Of a stretch of 64,000 nt of DNA, positions 9,397-19,572 are shown piece after piece. Every line of letters starts with the position of its first letter. The stretch's first letter is position 1. The notes below the pieces were generated by a model, which did no database searches, was not told the origin of the DNA, and saw only the letters and a program-made list of their open reading frames with translations. Made by a program: the position numbers and the translations under genes. Origin of the DNA: Curtobacterium sp. 9128 (GTDB lineage Bacteria; Actinomycetota; Actinomycetes; Actinomycetales; Microbacteriaceae); contig NZ_LT576451.1 in NCBI RefSeq assembly GCF_900086645.1, forward strand, positions 1,488,001 through 1,552,000, read 5' to 3'.

Positions 9397-10461
9397 GTGA
9401 CGATCACCAACGGCCACTCGGTCCCACTCGCCCCGCCGCGCATGCCCGCGCCGCGCGGACGGCTGCGGAACTACCCGGTGACCGGCACCAAGAAGGTCCT
9501 GCTCGCCGCCCCGCGCGGGTACTGCGCCGGCGTGGACCGCGCAGTCGTCGCGGTCGAGAAGGCGCTCGAGCAGTACGGCGAACCCGTCTACGTGCGCAAG
9601 CAGATCGTCCACAACGTCCACGTCGTGTCGACGCTCGAGCAGCGCGGTGCCGTCTTCGTGGACGACGTCGACGAGGTCCCCCGTGGATCGCACGTCGTCT
9701 TCAGCGCGCACGGGGTGTCCCCGGCGGTCGTGGCCGGTGCCGCGGACCGGGACCTGCACGCCATCGACGCCACGTGCCCGCTCGTCACGAAGGTCCACCG
9801 CGAAGCCACCCGGTTCGCCAAGGCCGAGCGCACCATCATCCTGATCGGGCACGCCGGCCACGAAGAGGTCGAGGGCACGATGGGGCACGCCCCGGAGCGC
9901 ACGATCCTGGTCAACGGGCCGGAGGACGTCGCCGCCCTCACCGTGGACGACCCGGACAACCTGGTGTGGCTCTCGCAGACCACGTTGAGCGTCGACGAGA
10001 CGATGGAGACCGTCCGCCGGCTGCGCGAGAAGTACCCGACGATCCAGGACCCGCCCTCCGACGACATCTGCTACGCCACCCAGAACCGGCAGGTCGCGAT
10101 CAAGAAGGTCGCCCCGCAGGCGGACCTGGTGATCGTGGTCGGTTCGGCGAACTCCTCGAACAGCGTCCGCCTGGTCGAGGTCGCACTCGAGCACGGCGCC
10201 CGGGCAGCGCACCGGGTCGACTACGCGGAGGAGATCCGGCAGGAGTGGCTCGACGGCGTCCGCACGGTCGGCGTCACGAGCGGAGCGTCCGTCCCCGAAG
10301 AGCTCGTCCACGAGGTCCTCGAGCAGCTCGCCGACGCCGGCTTCGGCTCCGTCGAGGAGGTCGTCACCGCGCACGAGGACCTGATGTTCTCCCTCCCGAA
10401 GGAACTCCGCACGGATGCGTCGGGCAAGCCGACGCGCGCCCTCGGCGGTCGTACCCGATGA
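9397..10461 (+). CDS. ispH: 4-hydroxy-3-methylbut-2-enyl diphosphate reductase
   Basis: A 354-residue iron-sulfur enzyme (LytB/IspH) that performs the last step of the MEP isoprenoid pathway, reducing HMBPP to IPP and DMAPP. The three cluster-ligating cysteines are visible: Cys43 (GYCAGV), Cys127 (ATCPLV) and Cys225 (DICYAT). It thus supplies substrate for the nearby prenyltransferase. The GTG start has a TATCAT -10 box (9384-9389) 7 nt upstream, consistent with a leaderless message. Its stop overlaps the next gene by 4 nt (ATGA). Confidence 0.97.
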   Translation: MTITNGHSVPLAPPRMPAPRGRLRNYPVTGTKKVLLAAPRGYCAGVDRAVVAVEKALEQYGEPVYVRKQIVHNVHVVSTLEQRGAVFVDDVDEVPRGSHVVFSAHGVSPAVVAGAADRDLHAIDATCPLVTKVHREATRFAKAERTIILIGHAGHEEVEGTMGHAPERTILVNGPEDVAALTVDDPDNLVWLSQTTLSVDETMETVRRLREKYPTIQDPPSDDICYATQNRQVAIKKVAPQADLVIVVGSANSSNSVRLVEVALEHGARAAHRVDYAEEIRQEWLDGVRTVGVTSGASVPEELVHEVLEQLADAGFGSVEEVVTAHEDLMFSLPKELRTDASGKPTRALGGRTR

Positions 10462-11138
10462 GCACGGGGGACTGGTCGTCCGTTCCGTCGCGTGGGCACG
10501 GCGACGGACAGGAGGCCCGGCTCGATCCGCCGACGTCGGCCGCCGGTACCGCGGACGGTCGCGTCCACGGCCGTCCGGCACCGCAGTACGGCGAGTACGC
10601 CCCGGAAGGCTGGGTCAACCCGGTGTTCGTCGGACAGGAACGTGCCGAGCGCGAGCGCCAGGCACACGAGGCCGCCGTCGCCGCGCGCGAGTCGGCTGCG
10701 GCCGGCCCCGGCCCCGGAGCGCAGCCGTCGCGCACGTCGTCGGGTGCAGCCGTGCCGACGTCGCGGTTCGGGAAGTCACCAGGCGACTTCCTGCTCACCG
10801 TCATGCTGCTGGCGTTCGGGCTCGTGTCCGTCGTCCAGTCGCTGTCCGTCGGCACCGTCGCCTCCGGTGTCCGGCGGGAACTGGAACTCCGCTACACCGC
10901 GTTGGAGGACCCCGGCGCACTGACCACAGCGGCACTCGTGAGCGCGATCGTCACGGTCGTGCTGTTCGTCCTCGTCGCCTGGTGGTCGATCGTGCGCCTG
11001 CGCCGCCGGAAGCGCACGGTGTGGGTGCCGCTCCTCGGTGGTGCCGTCGCGTCCCTGGTCACCCTGGGTGCCTTCGCGACGGTGCTCGCCAACGACGGGC
11101 ACTTCGTGGCCTGGATGATGCAGAACGCCGGCGGCTGA
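10458..11138 (+). CDS. Small membrane protein with disordered N-terminus (possibly DUF6264)
   Basis: A 226-residue protein of unknown function translationally coupled to ispH. Residues 1-110 are Gly/Pro/Ala-rich and probably disordered, with a conserved-looking [12 protein letters not shown] segment near 38-50. Three hydrophobic helices follow (about 115-137, 153-178, 192-215), ending in a short tail. This resembles the Microbacteriaceae family labelled DUF6264, but I assign that only tentatively. Nothing in it suggests an enzymatic role in isoprenoid synthesis. Confidence 0.7.
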   Translation: MSTGDWSSVPSRGHGDGQEARLDPPTSAAGTADGRVHGRPAPQYGEYAPEGWVNPVFVGQERAERERQAHEAAVAARESAAAGPGPGAQPSRTSSGAAVPTSRFGKSPGDFLLTVMLLAFGLVSVVQSLSVGTVASGVRRELELRYTALEDPGALTTAALVSAIVTVVLFVLVAWWSIVRLRRRKRTVWVPLLGGAVASLVTLGAFATVLANDGHFVAWMMQNAGG

Positions 11139-11159
11139 GTCCGCTCCGGGCGCCCCGGC

Positions 11160-12422
11160 TCAGCCGGCCAGGAACGCTGCGACGGCGCCGTGCAGTGCCG
11201 ACAGGTCGTCGACGTGCACGAGTTCACGGACCGAGTGCATCGAGAGCAGCCCGACACCGATGTCGACGGTGGGGATGCCGAGCCGGGTCGCCGCGATCGG
11301 TCCGATCGTCGAGCCGCCGGGGATCGTGTTGTTGTTCACGAACGGCTGGAACGGCACCCCGGCCGATGCGCACGCGGCAGCGAAGACGGCCTCGCCCTTC
11401 GCCTCCGTCATGTAGCGCTGGTTCGCGCTGATCTTCAGGAGCGGGCCACCACCCGGACGCGGACGGTTCGTCGGGTCGTGCTTCTCGGAGTGGTTCGGGT
11501 GCACCAGGTGTCCGGCGTCGCTCGACAGCAGCCACGAGGCGCGGAATGCCCGTGCTGCTTCGGAACGGGTGGCGCCGAGGCCCTCCTGCACGCGGCCGAG
11601 GACGTCCTCGAGGAACGGCCCACCGGCACCGGACGGCGTCGCCGACCCGACCTCTTCGTGGTCGAACGCCGCGAACACCGCGATGTGGTCCGTGTCTTCG
11701 GGGGCATCCACGATGCCGCGGAGCCCGGCGTGCACGCTCGTCAGGTTGTCCATCCGCCCGGAGGCCAGGAACGACCCGTCGATCCCGACCCGGGCGGGTG
11801 CCTGGGTGTCGGCGAGGAACAGGTCCCACGAGACCGCTGTGTCGCCGACCCGTCCGCGGAGCCACTCGAGGGCGTCGACGCCGCCGGACTCGGTGCCGTC
11901 CGTGCCGACGACCGGCAGGGTGTGGCGCTGCCGGTCGATCTCGTTGCCGGTGTTCACGCCGCGGTCGAGGTGGATCGCGAGGTTCGGGATCCGTGCGACC
12001 GCGCCGGTGTCCAGGAACGTGATCGATCCGTCGGCGTGCACGACGCGACCGGCGATGCGGAGGTCGCGGTCGAACCAGGTCGAGAGGATCGGGCCGCCGT
12101 AGACCTCGACGTTGAGCTGCTCCCAGCCCCCGACGCGCACGGTCGGGTTCGGCTTGATCCGGAAGCCGGGGGAGTCGGTGTGTGCGCCGAGGATCCGGAA
12201 GGGCGTCGTCGCGTTCGCGCCGGTCGGCGTCCGCCAGGCGATCACCGCGCCGTCGCGGACGACCACGTACGCACCGGGCTCGGTCGGCCACGCATCGAGC
12301 TCCGAGAGCTCCGTGAACCCGGCCGCCACCAGGCGGTCCCGGGTCGCGGCGGCGGCGTGGAACGCCGTCGGCGATGCGGTGACGAACTGGGCGAACTCGG
12401 AGGCGATGGCGTCGACGGTCAC
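11160..12422 (-). CDS. M18 family aminopeptidase
   Basis: A 420-residue dinuclear zinc aminopeptidase of the M18 (aspartyl aminopeptidase-like) family, cleaving N-terminal residues, often acidic ones. Metal and catalytic segments are AHTDSPGFRIKP (about 77-88), FDHEEVGS (about 242) and IGVGLLSMHSVRELV near the C-terminus. The length is typical and no signal peptide is seen. The GTG start has CACGAT 6 nt upstream (a weak but correctly placed -10). The gene converges on ispH's partner; only 21 bp separate their stops. Confidence 0.92.
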   Translation of the reverse strand: MTVDAIASEFAQFVTASPTAFHAAAATRDRLVAAGFTELSELDAWPTEPGAYVVVRDGAVIAWRTPTGANATTPFRILGAHTDSPGFRIKPNPTVRVGGWEQLNVEVYGGPILSTWFDRDLRIAGRVVHADGSITFLDTGAVARIPNLAIHLDRGVNTGNEIDRQRHTLPVVGTDGTESGGVDALEWLRGRVGDTAVSWDLFLADTQAPARVGIDGSFLASGRMDNLTSVHAGLRGIVDAPEDTDHIAVFAAFDHEEVGSATPSGAGGPFLEDVLGRVQEGLGATRSEAARAFRASWLLSSDAGHLVHPNHSEKHDPTNRPRPGGGPLLKISANQRYMTEAKGEAVFAAACASAGVPFQPFVNNNTIPGGSTIGPIAATRLGIPTVDIGVGLLSMHSVRELVHVDDLSALHGAVAAFLAG

Positions 12423-12480
12423 CCGACCATCGTGGCACGGGACGCGTCGTCCGGACGCGCCCCGAGCCTCCAGTCCGATG

Positions 12481-13509
12481 TCAGCTCTTGCTGTTGCCCG
12501 CCGAGCCGAGGACCGCAGCGGCCTCGCCGACGCGGGCGGCCATCGCCGTCTCGGCGACCTTGCCCCATGCGCGCGGGTCGTACTGCTTCTTGTTGCCGAC
12601 CTCGCCGTCGATCTTCAGGACGCCCTCGTAGTTGGTGAACATCGAGCCGGCGATCGAGCGCGTGAACGCGTACTGCGTGTCCGTGTCGATGTTCATCTTG
12701 ATGACGCCGTTGCGGACGGCCTCGTGGATCTCGTCGTCGGTCGAGCCGGAGCCGCCGTGGAACACGAGGTCGAGGGGGTTCTCGCCGGTGCCGTGCTTGG
12801 CGGCGACGGCGGCCTGGATCTCGCCGAGGAGTTCCGGACGGAGCTTCACGTTGCCGGGCTTGTAGACGCCGTGCACGTTGCCGAAGGTCAGGGCGGCGAT
12901 CCAGCGACCCTTGTCGCCGAGGCCGAGTGCGTCGACGACCCGCTCGACGTCGTTCGGGGTCGTGTAGAGCGCGTCGTTCGTGCCCTCGTGCTGGACGCCG
13001 TCCTCTTCGCCGCCGACGACGCCGATCTCGACCTCGAGGATGGCGTTGATGTTGCGGGTCTTCTCGATCATCGTGCGGGCGATCTCGATGTTCTCGTCGA
13101 GCGGCACGGCCGAGCCGTCCCACATGTGCGACTGGAAGATCGGGTTGCGGCCGTGGCGCACCTCTTCCTCGCTCGCTGCGATGAGCGGCAGGACGAAGCC
13201 GTCGAGGGCGTCCTTCGGGCAGTGGTCGGTGTGGAGCGCGACCGTGATCGGGTAGTTCTTGGCGACCTCGTGCGCGAACTTCGCCATCGCGAGCGCACCG
13301 GCGGCGCGGTTCTTCACGGTGTGGCCGGCGAAGTAGTCTGCACCGCCCGTGGTCACCTGGAGGATGCCGTCCGACCCTGCCTCGGTCAGGCCCTGGAGGA
13401 CCGCGTTGATGGTCTGGGACGAGGAGACGTTCACGGCGGGGTACGCGAACTTGCCCGCCTTCGCTCGGTCGATCATCTCGGCGTACTGTTCCGGCGTTGC
13501 GATGGGCAC
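12481..13509 (-). CDS. fbaA: Class II fructose-bisphosphate aldolase
   Basis: A 342-residue zinc-dependent aldolase that cleaves fructose 1,6-bisphosphate to DHAP and glyceraldehyde 3-phosphate, reversibly. The zinc-binding segment ALHTDHCPK (about 91-99) and the HGGSGSTDDEI loop near 255 that contacts substrate phosphate are clear. AAGGAG precedes the ATG at about 11 nt. It is divergent from glpX, so the paired glycolytic/gluconeogenic enzymes acting on FBP share a 147-bp intergenic region. Confidence 0.96.
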   Translation of the reverse strand: MPIATPEQYAEMIDRAKAGKFAYPAVNVSSSQTINAVLQGLTEAGSDGILQVTTGGADYFAGHTVKNRAAGALAMAKFAHEVAKNYPITVALHTDHCPKDALDGFVLPLIAASEEEVRHGRNPIFQSHMWDGSAVPLDENIEIARTMIEKTRNINAILEVEIGVVGGEEDGVQHEGTNDALYTTPNDVERVVDALGLGDKGRWIAALTFGNVHGVYKPGNVKLRPELLGEIQAAVAAKHGTGENPLDLVFHGGSGSTDDEIHEAVRNGVIKMNIDTDTQYAFTRSIAGSMFTNYEGVLKIDGEVGNKKQYDPRAWGKVAETAMAARVGEAAAVLGSAGNSKS

Positions 13510-13656
13510 TGGGATCTCCTTCGACTTCGGTGGTGGCCGGTCCGATCGTAGTCAGCCGGACTGGAGGCGCGGTGCGGGTTACGCGGTCGCGTCGCGTCGT
13601 CCTGCACATCCGTCCACGGCGGCGGCGTCGCCACAGCCGCTCGGTAGGCTGGAGCC

Positions 13657-14646
13657 GTGACTCCCACGACTGAAACCGGATCCCTCTTCCTGCAGCCCGA
13701 CCGCAACCTCGCGCTGGAACTCGTGCGTGCGACCGAGGCCGCGGCGATCCGTGCGCAGCCGTGGGTCGGTCGTGGTGAGAAGAACCTCGCGGACGGTGCT
13801 GCCGTCGACGCGATGCGGAAGTTCCTCGGCACGGTGAACTTCGACGGCGTGGTCGTCATCGGCGAGGGCGAGAAGGACAACGCCCCGATGCTCTACAACG
13901 GCGAGCACGTCGGCAACGGGCACGGCCCCGCGTGCGACATCGCGGTCGACCCGATCGACGGCACCTCCCTCACGGCTGCCGGTCGCCAGAACGCCATCTC
14001 CGTGATGGCCGTCTCGGACCGCGGCTCGATGTACGACCCGTCCGCCGTGTTCTACATGGACAAGATCGCCGCCGGGCCCGACGGCCGTGGGGTCCTGGAC
14101 CTCGAGAAGCCGATCGGCGAGAACATCCGCGCGCTCGCGAAGGCGAAGCACAAGGACCTCGAGGACATGCAGATCGCCGTCCTCGACCGTCCCCGCCACG
14201 ACGAGCTCATCCGTGCGATCCGTGCGACCGGTGCCGGCACGCGACTGCTGCTCGACGGTGACGTCGCCGGTGGGATCGCGGCGGCGCTGCCCGGTTCGCC
14301 GATCGACATGTGCGTCGGTGTCGGCGGCACCCCGGAGGGCATCATCACGGCGTGCGCGATCAAGGCGCTCGGTGGTGTGATCCTCGGCAAGCTCCAGCCC
14401 AAGGACGACGAGGAGCGCGAGAAGGCGATCGCCGCCGGGCACGACCTCGACAAGGTCCTCGACCAGGACGACCTCGTCACGGGCGACAACACGTTCTTCG
14501 TCGCGACGGGTGTCACCGACGGCGTGCTGGTCGACGGTGTCCGGCGCTCGCGCGGCGTCATCCACACGGACTCGCTCGTGCTGCGGTCCCGCTCGAACAC
14601 GATCCGTCGCATCCAGGCGGACCACCGCGCCGAGAAGTGGTTCTGA
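13657..14646 (+). CDS. glpX: Class II fructose-1,6-bisphosphatase
   Basis: A 329-residue GlpX-type FBPase, which hydrolyses FBP to fructose 6-phosphate for gluconeogenesis. Its metal-binding segments are [10 protein letters not shown] (about 69-78) and the sugar-phosphatase signature DPIDGTSLT (about 98-106). In most Actinobacteria this is the only FBPase. GTG 13657 has TAGGCT (13645-13650) 6 nt upstream, indicating a leaderless start. The end converges on rmuC with an 18-bp gap. Confidence 0.95.
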   Translation: MTPTTETGSLFLQPDRNLALELVRATEAAAIRAQPWVGRGEKNLADGAAVDAMRKFLGTVNFDGVVVIGEGEKDNAPMLYNGEHVGNGHGPACDIAVDPIDGTSLTAAGRQNAISVMAVSDRGSMYDPSAVFYMDKIAAGPDGRGVLDLEKPIGENIRALAKAKHKDLEDMQIAVLDRPRHDELIRAIRATGAGTRLLLDGDVAGGIAAALPGSPIDMCVGVGGTPEGIITACAIKALGGVILGKLQPKDDEEREKAIAAGHDLDKVLDQDDLVTGDNTFFVATGVTDGVLVDGVRRSRGVIHTDSLVLRSRSNTIRRIQADHRAEKWF

Positions 14647-14664
14647 TCCGTCCCGTCTGCGGGA

Positions 14665-15915
14665 TCAGTCGCGGTCGGGGGAGCCGACGAGCTCCGGCGC
14701 GGTGAGCAGCCGAGGCTCGTCGTCGATCGTGGCGGGTTCGGCGATGACCTTCGACTCGTCGAGGAGTGACAGCCGTCGAGCGCTCGGCAGCACCTGGCGT
14801 TCGAGCGACCCGACGAAGCGGTTGTAGTCGACGACCGTGCTCCGGATCGACCGGCCGAGCTTGTCGACGTGTGCCGCCATCGTCGAGAGCCGGCCGTGCA
14901 GCTCCCGCGAGATCGTGAAGAGCTCGCGGGCTTCCTGCGTGACGACGTCTTGCTGCCAGGAGAACGCCACCGTCTTGAGCACCGACCAGAGCGTCACGGG
15001 CGAGGCCAGTGCGACCCGCTTGCGGAAGGCGTGGTCGAGCAGCCCGGGGTCGGCGGCGAGGGCGCTGGCGATGAGCGACTCGGACGGGATGAACGCCACC
15101 GTGAGTTCCGGTGAGGCGTCGTACCCGGACCAATACTCGCGGGCGGCGAGGGCATCCACGTGCGCCCGCAGCGCCTTGACGTGCTGCGCCATCAGCTGCG
15201 TGCGGCGCGCACCCTCGGCGCCGGTGGCCGACGCCGGGATCTCCACCGCCTGCAGGTAGGCGCTGAACGGCACCTTCGCGTCGACCGCGATGCTCTTGCC
15301 GCCGGGCAGGTGCACGATCATGTCGGGTCGGGCCGCTCCGGCCGCGGTCGTCACGGAGGACTGCACGTCGAAGTCGACCCGTTCGAGGAGCCCCGCCGCT
15401 TCGACCACGTTGCGCAGCTGCGTCTCGCCCCAGACGCCACGCGTGCTGTTGGCCGACAGGGCGCTCGCGAGGGTCTCCGCCGTGGCGCGCAGGCGTTCCT
15501 CGGACTCGGCGGCGGAGCGGAGCTGGGTGGAGATCGCACCGTACTGCTCGCTGCGGGAGCGTTCGAGCTCGGCGATCTTGGCGCGCATCACGTCGAGGGT
15601 CTCGGCGACGGGGCTGAGCGCGGTGAGGACCTTCGATTCGTCCTGTGCCCGGGCGGACTCGGCACCGTGCATGCGCTGCACGAGGTGCTCGAGCTCGGCC
15701 GCCCGGCGTTCCAGCGAGTCGACCTGCCGCCGGTACTGGGCGTCCTGTGCATCGAGCCGTTCTTCCGCATCGCGGCGTACCTCGTCCAGGCGCGCACGGA
15801 GCGCGGTGGCGGTGGCCTCGGCCGCGCCGGACCGGGTGCGCGCGACCGACCACGCGATCGCGGCGCCGGCGACGGCGCCGACCAGGAGGCCGATGAGCAG
15901 GGCGGGGAAGTCCAT
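14665..15915 (-). CDS. rmuC: DNA recombination protein RmuC family
   Basis: A 416-residue RmuC homologue: one N-terminal membrane helix (about 4-24), a long Arg/Glu/Ala-rich coiled coil (about 28-125), then the RmuC nuclease-like domain with GVWGETQLRNVVEAAGL (about 145), KSIAVDAKVPFSAYL (about 197) and ELTVAFIPSESLI (about 260). RmuC is linked to limiting inversions at short inverted repeats, but its chemistry is not established. The start at 15915 is chosen because GGAAGG precedes it at 9 nt and the membrane helix begins immediately; a longer open frame upstream lacks support. Confidence 0.9.
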   Translation of the reverse strand: MDFPALLIGLLVGAVAGAAIAWSVARTRSGAAEATATALRARLDEVRRDAEERLDAQDAQYRRQVDSLERRAAELEHLVQRMHGAESARAQDESKVLTALSPVAETLDVMRAKIAELERSRSEQYGAISTQLRSAAESEERLRATAETLASALSANSTRGVWGETQLRNVVEAAGLLERVDFDVQSSVTTAAGAARPDMIVHLPGGKSIAVDAKVPFSAYLQAVEIPASATGAEGARRTQLMAQHVKALRAHVDALAAREYWSGYDASPELTVAFIPSESLIASALAADPGLLDHAFRKRVALASPVTLWSVLKTVAFSWQQDVVTQEARELFTISRELHGRLSTMAAHVDKLGRSIRSTVVDYNRFVGSLERQVLPSARRLSLLDESKVIAEPATIDDEPRLLTAPELVGSPDRD

Positions 15916-16001
15916 GCCCAGACCTTCCCAGGACCCACCGACACCGGTGTTCCCAGGGCGATACGAGCCTCCAGGCCGACCGCTGGAAGCGGTGTGCAGC
16001 C

Positions 16002-16035
16002 ATGTCATGACATTAAGCCAAGGAGGGTGTACAGT
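16002..16035 (+). promoter_or_regulatory. Promoter and GntR-type operator of the iol operon
   Basis: A sigma70-like promoter: -35 ATGACA (16007-16012), a 17-bp spacer, and -10 TACAGT (16030-16035). The 12-bp palindrome ATGTCATGACAT (16002-16013) overlaps the -35, so a bound repressor would block polymerase. The same half-sites and spacing recur before the tautomerase gene (27943-27954) and before gntR itself (29193-29204), pointing to the GntR protein encoded at 28389 as the ligand-responsive repressor. This binding is inferred. Confidence 0.75.
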
Positions 16036-16081
16036 CGTGGTCGTCCGCCGATGAAGCCGCACGGAAGGTCCCGCACGTCGC

Positions 16082-17074
16082 ATGACGAACGAAGCTCCCC
16101 ACGCCTACGACGTGATCACCATGGGTCGCGTGAGCGTCGACATCTACCCACAGCAGACGGGTCCGCTCGAGGACGTCGAGACCTTCTCGAAGTCGGTCGG
16201 CGGCAGCGCCACGAACGTCGCCATCGCCGCTGCCCGGCACGGTGCCGACGCCGCGGTCATCACCCGCACCGGCAACGACCCGTTCGGCAGGTACATCGCC
16301 AGGACGCTCCCGGAGTTCGGCGTCGCCAACGCCTTCGTCGACACGGTCGACGGGCTGAACACCCCGGTCGCCTTCTGCGAGATCTTCCCGCCGGACGACT
16401 TCCCGCTCTACTTCTACCGGGCGCCGAAGGCCCCCGACCTGATGATCACCGCGAAGTCGCTGCCGCTCCACGAGATCGAGCGGGCGAAGGTGTTCTGGAC
16501 GACCGTGACCGGCCTCAGCGAGGAGCCGAGCCGACAGGCGCACCACACGGCGTTCGCTGCCCGCTCCGCGTCGGAGCACAGCACCAAGGTGCACACCGTG
16601 CTGGACCTCGACTACCGGTCGATGTTCTGGTCCTCCCCGGAGTCCGCGACGCGCGAGGTCGCCGTCGCACTCGAGCACGCCACCGTCGCGGTCGGGAACC
16701 GCGAGGAGTGCGAGGTCGCGGTGGGGGAGACCGATCCGGTCCGCGCTGCCGACGCGCTGCTCGAACGCGGCGTCGAGATCGCCATCGTGAAGCAGGGCCC
16801 CAAGGGCGTGCTCGCGAAGACCCGCGACGAGTTCGTCGAGCTCCGCCCGCACCACATCGACGTCGTGAACGGCCTCGGCTCCGGCGACGGCTTCGGCGGC
16901 GCGCTCACCCACGGCCTGCTGCAGGGCTGGGGCCTCGAGCGCATCCTCGCGTTCGCCAACGCGGCCGGCGCGATCGTCGCGACGCGGTTCGAGTGCTCCA
17001 CCGCGATGCCGACGAGCGACGAGATCGAGACGTTCCTGCAGGAGAACCCGACGGAAGAAGCGGTCAATGCCTGA
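16082..17074 (+). CDS. iolC: 5-dehydro-2-deoxygluconokinase
   Basis: A 330-residue PfkB-family kinase that phosphorylates 5-dehydro-2-deoxy-D-gluconate in myo-inositol breakdown. Features are the substrate-side VGGSATNVAIAAARHG (about 40-55), and the C-terminal ATP/anion-hole signature DVVNGLGSGDGFGGAL (about 260) with catalytic Asp in GDGF. Asp-Ile-Tyr-Pro near residue 20 is typical of IolC. It is first gene of a tight operon; its last 8 nt overlap the next gene. Confidence 0.94.
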   Translation: MTNEAPHAYDVITMGRVSVDIYPQQTGPLEDVETFSKSVGGSATNVAIAAARHGADAAVITRTGNDPFGRYIARTLPEFGVANAFVDTVDGLNTPVAFCEIFPPDDFPLYFYRAPKAPDLMITAKSLPLHEIERAKVFWTTVTGLSEEPSRQAHHTAFAARSASEHSTKVHTVLDLDYRSMFWSSPESATREVAVALEHATVAVGNREECEVAVGETDPVRAADALLERGVEIAIVKQGPKGVLAKTRDEFVELRPHHIDVVNGLGSGDGFGGALTHGLLQGWGLERILAFANAAGAIVATRFECSTAMPTSDEIETFLQENPTEEAVNA

Positions 17075-18056
17075 GATCAGCAGTGTCGACTTCGAGCGGC
17101 TGCGCGACGTCCGCGCCGGATCGCCGGAGACGATCGCGAGCACGCTCGCAGCACGGACCAAGCGGCCGCTCCTGGCCGACGACGGCAAGCTCTTCATCGT
17201 CGCCGCGGACCACCCGGCCCGTGGCGCCCTGGCGGTGCGCGACGACGAGTCCGCGATGGCCGACCGCTACGACCTGCTCGAGCGGCTGGTCACGGCCCTC
17301 GGCCGCCCCGGAGTCGACGGCGTGCTCGGCACGCCGGACATCCTCGAGGACCTGGCGCTGCTCGGCGCCCTCGACGGCAAGGTCGTCGTCGGCTCGATGA
17401 ACCGCGGCGGGCTGCGCGGTGCGACCTTCGAGATGGACGACCGGTACACGGCGTACTCGGCCGGGTCCATCGCGGACGCCGGCCTCGACTTCGCCAAGCT
17501 GCTCGTCCGCATCAACCTGTCGGACGCCGGCACCGCACCGACCCTCGAGGCGACCGCCCGGGCCGTCACCGAGGCCGCCCAGCACCGCCTGCCGATCATG
17601 CTCGAGCCCTTCATGTCGACGTGGCGGGACGACAAGGTCGTGAACGACCTGACCGCGGACGCCGTCATCACCTCGATGGCGATCGCCGCGGGGCTCGGCG
17701 AGTCCAGTGCCTACAGCTGGCTGAAGATCCCCGTGGTCGAGGACATGGAGCGGGTGATGGCAGCCACGACGCTGCCCACGCTGCTGCTCGGCGGCGACCC
17801 GTCGGCGCGTCCGCTCGAGACCTACGCCAAGTGGGCTGACGCGCTCGCACTGCCCGGTGTCCGCGGGCTCGTCGTCGGACGCACCCTGCTCTACCCGCCG
17901 GACGGGGACGTCGCGACGGCCGTGGACGTCGCAGCGGGTCTCGTCCACACCCAGGGAGCCCGGGCCGGGTTCTCCACAGATGCTCACGACCCAGCCGCGC
18001 GGCTCGCGGGCCCCACCACCATGGACTCGTCCATCTCGGAAGGAACCAACGCATGA
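17067..18056 (+). CDS. Cgl0158-family (beta/alpha)8 barrel aldolase, probable DKGP aldolase
   Basis: A 329-residue TIM-barrel protein of the class I aldolase type (DeoC/LacD fold), matching what is annotated as the Cgl0158 family in Corynebacterium iol clusters. AADHPARGAL (about 50-59) and YSWLKIPVVEDM (about 216-227) look like active-site strands, with Lys in WLKIP a candidate Schiff-base lysine. No classical IolJ (class II aldolase) is in the cluster, so the likely role is cleavage of 5-dehydro-2-deoxy-gluconate 6-phosphate to DHAP and malonate semialdehyde. The role is inferred from fold and position between iolC and iolA. It overlaps both neighbours (8 and 4 nt). Confidence 0.82.
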   Translation: MPEISSVDFERLRDVRAGSPETIASTLAARTKRPLLADDGKLFIVAADHPARGALAVRDDESAMADRYDLLERLVTALGRPGVDGVLGTPDILEDLALLGALDGKVVVGSMNRGGLRGATFEMDDRYTAYSAGSIADAGLDFAKLLVRINLSDAGTAPTLEATARAVTEAAQHRLPIMLEPFMSTWRDDKVVNDLTADAVITSMAIAAGLGESSAYSWLKIPVVEDMERVMAATTLPTLLLGGDPSARPLETYAKWADALALPGVRGLVVGRTLLYPPDGDVATAVDVAAGLVHTQGARAGFSTDAHDPAARLAGPTTMDSSISEGTNA

Positions 18057-19564
18057 CCATCTCGGACACCGTCACCACGACGATCGGCCACTGGATCGAC
18101 GGGGCGCGCGTCGCCTCGACGTCAGGGAACACTGCTCCGGTCTACGACCCGGCGCTCGGCGTCGCGACGAAGCAGGTCGCGCTGGCGAACGAGGACGAGA
18201 TCCAGGCGGCGATCGCCAGTGCGAAGGCCGCGTTCCCGAAGTGGGGCCACCTCTCGCTGGCCAAGCGTCAGCAGATCCTCTTCGCCTTCCGCGAGATCCT
18301 GAACCGCGACAAGGCCGAGCTCGCCGAGATCATCACGAGCGAGCACGGCAAGGTCCTCGACGACGCGCTCGGTGAGATCGCCCGCGGGCAGGAAGTGGTC
18401 GAGCTCGCGACGAGCATCCCGCAGCTGCTGAAGGGCGAGTTCAGCGACCAGGTCTCGACGGGCATCGACGTCTACTCGATCCGGCAGCCGCTCGGCGTCG
18501 TCGGCATCATCAGCCCGTTCAACTTCCCCGCGATGGTGCCGCTGTGGTTCCTACCGATCGCCATCGCCGCCGGCAACACCGTCGTGCTCAAGCCGAGTGA
18601 GAAGGACCCGAGCGCCGCGATCTGGCTGGCCGAGAAGTTCCAGGAGGCCGGCCTGCCGGACGGCGTCTTCAACGTGCTCAACGGCGACAAGCTGTCCGTC
18701 GACGGGCTCCTGACGAGCCCCGACGTCGAGTCGATCTCGTTCGTCGGTTCGACGCCGATCGCGCAGTACGTCTACGAGACCGGCACGAAGCACGGCAAGC
18801 GCGTGCAGGCCCTCGGCGGCGCGAAGAACCACATGCTCGTGCTCCCGGACGCCGACCTCGACCTCGTCGCGGACAACGCCATCAACGCGGGCTTCGGCTC
18901 CGCCGGCGAGCGCTGCATGGCGATCTCGGTCGTCGTCGCGGTCGAGCCCGTCGCGGACGAGCTCATCGAGAAGATCAAGGACCGTGCCGCCACGCTGCGC
19001 ATCGGTGACGGGCGTCGCGGCTGCGACATGGGCCCCCTCGTCACGAAGCAGCACCGCGACAAGGTCGCCTCGTACATCGAGGTCGCAGAGCAGGACGGCG
19101 CGGTGGTCGTGGTGGACGGCCGCACCGTCCGACCCGACGGCGACGAGAACGGGTTCTGGCTCGGCCCGACCCTGATCGACAGGGTCCCGACGACGAGCCG
19201 CGTCTACACCGAGGAGATCTTCGGCCCGGTGCTGTCGGTCGTGCGCGTCGCCACCTACGAAGAAGGCCTCGAGTTGATCAACTCCGGTGCGTTCGGCAAC
19301 GGCACCGCCATCTTCACGAACGACGGCGGCGCGGCCCGACGCTTCCAGCGCGACGTGCAGGTCGGCATGATCGGCATCAACGTCCCGATCCCCGTGCCGG
19401 TCGCGTACTACTCGTTCGGCGGCTGGAAGAACTCGCTGTTCGGCGACCACAAGGCGTACGGCGCCGACGGCGTGAGCTTCTTCACCCGGCAGAAGGCGAT
19501 CACGAGCCGGTGGCTGGACCCGTCGCACGGCGGCATCAACCTCGGCTTCCCCTCGAACAACTGA
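18053..19564 (+). CDS. iolA: CoA-acylating (methyl)malonate-semialdehyde dehydrogenase
   Basis: A 503-residue aldehyde dehydrogenase of the MmsA/IolA class, converting malonate semialdehyde + CoA + NAD to acetyl-CoA, CO2 and NADH, the last inositol step. The catalytic cysteine is Cys288 in SAGERCMAIS, with the substrate-pocket segment SPFNFPAMVPLWF (about 154-166) and KPSEKDPS. No Glu general base is seen at the usual ALDH position, as expected for CoA-acylating members. It overlaps the preceding gene by 4 nt (ATGA) and is followed by iolB after 8 bp. Confidence 0.95.
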   Translation: MTISDTVTTTIGHWIDGARVASTSGNTAPVYDPALGVATKQVALANEDEIQAAIASAKAAFPKWGHLSLAKRQQILFAFREILNRDKAELAEIITSEHGKVLDDALGEIARGQEVVELATSIPQLLKGEFSDQVSTGIDVYSIRQPLGVVGIISPFNFPAMVPLWFLPIAIAAGNTVVLKPSEKDPSAAIWLAEKFQEAGLPDGVFNVLNGDKLSVDGLLTSPDVESISFVGSTPIAQYVYETGTKHGKRVQALGGAKNHMLVLPDADLDLVADNAINAGFGSAGERCMAISVVVAVEPVADELIEKIKDRAATLRIGDGRRGCDMGPLVTKQHRDKVASYIEVAEQDGAVVVVDGRTVRPDGDENGFWLGPTLIDRVPTTSRVYTEEIFGPVLSVVRVATYEEGLELINSGAFGNGTAIFTNDGGAARRFQRDVQVGMIGINVPIPVPVAYYSFGGWKNSLFGDHKAYGADGVSFFTRQKAITSRWLDPSHGGINLGFPSNN

Positions 19565-19572
19565 CGCGACCG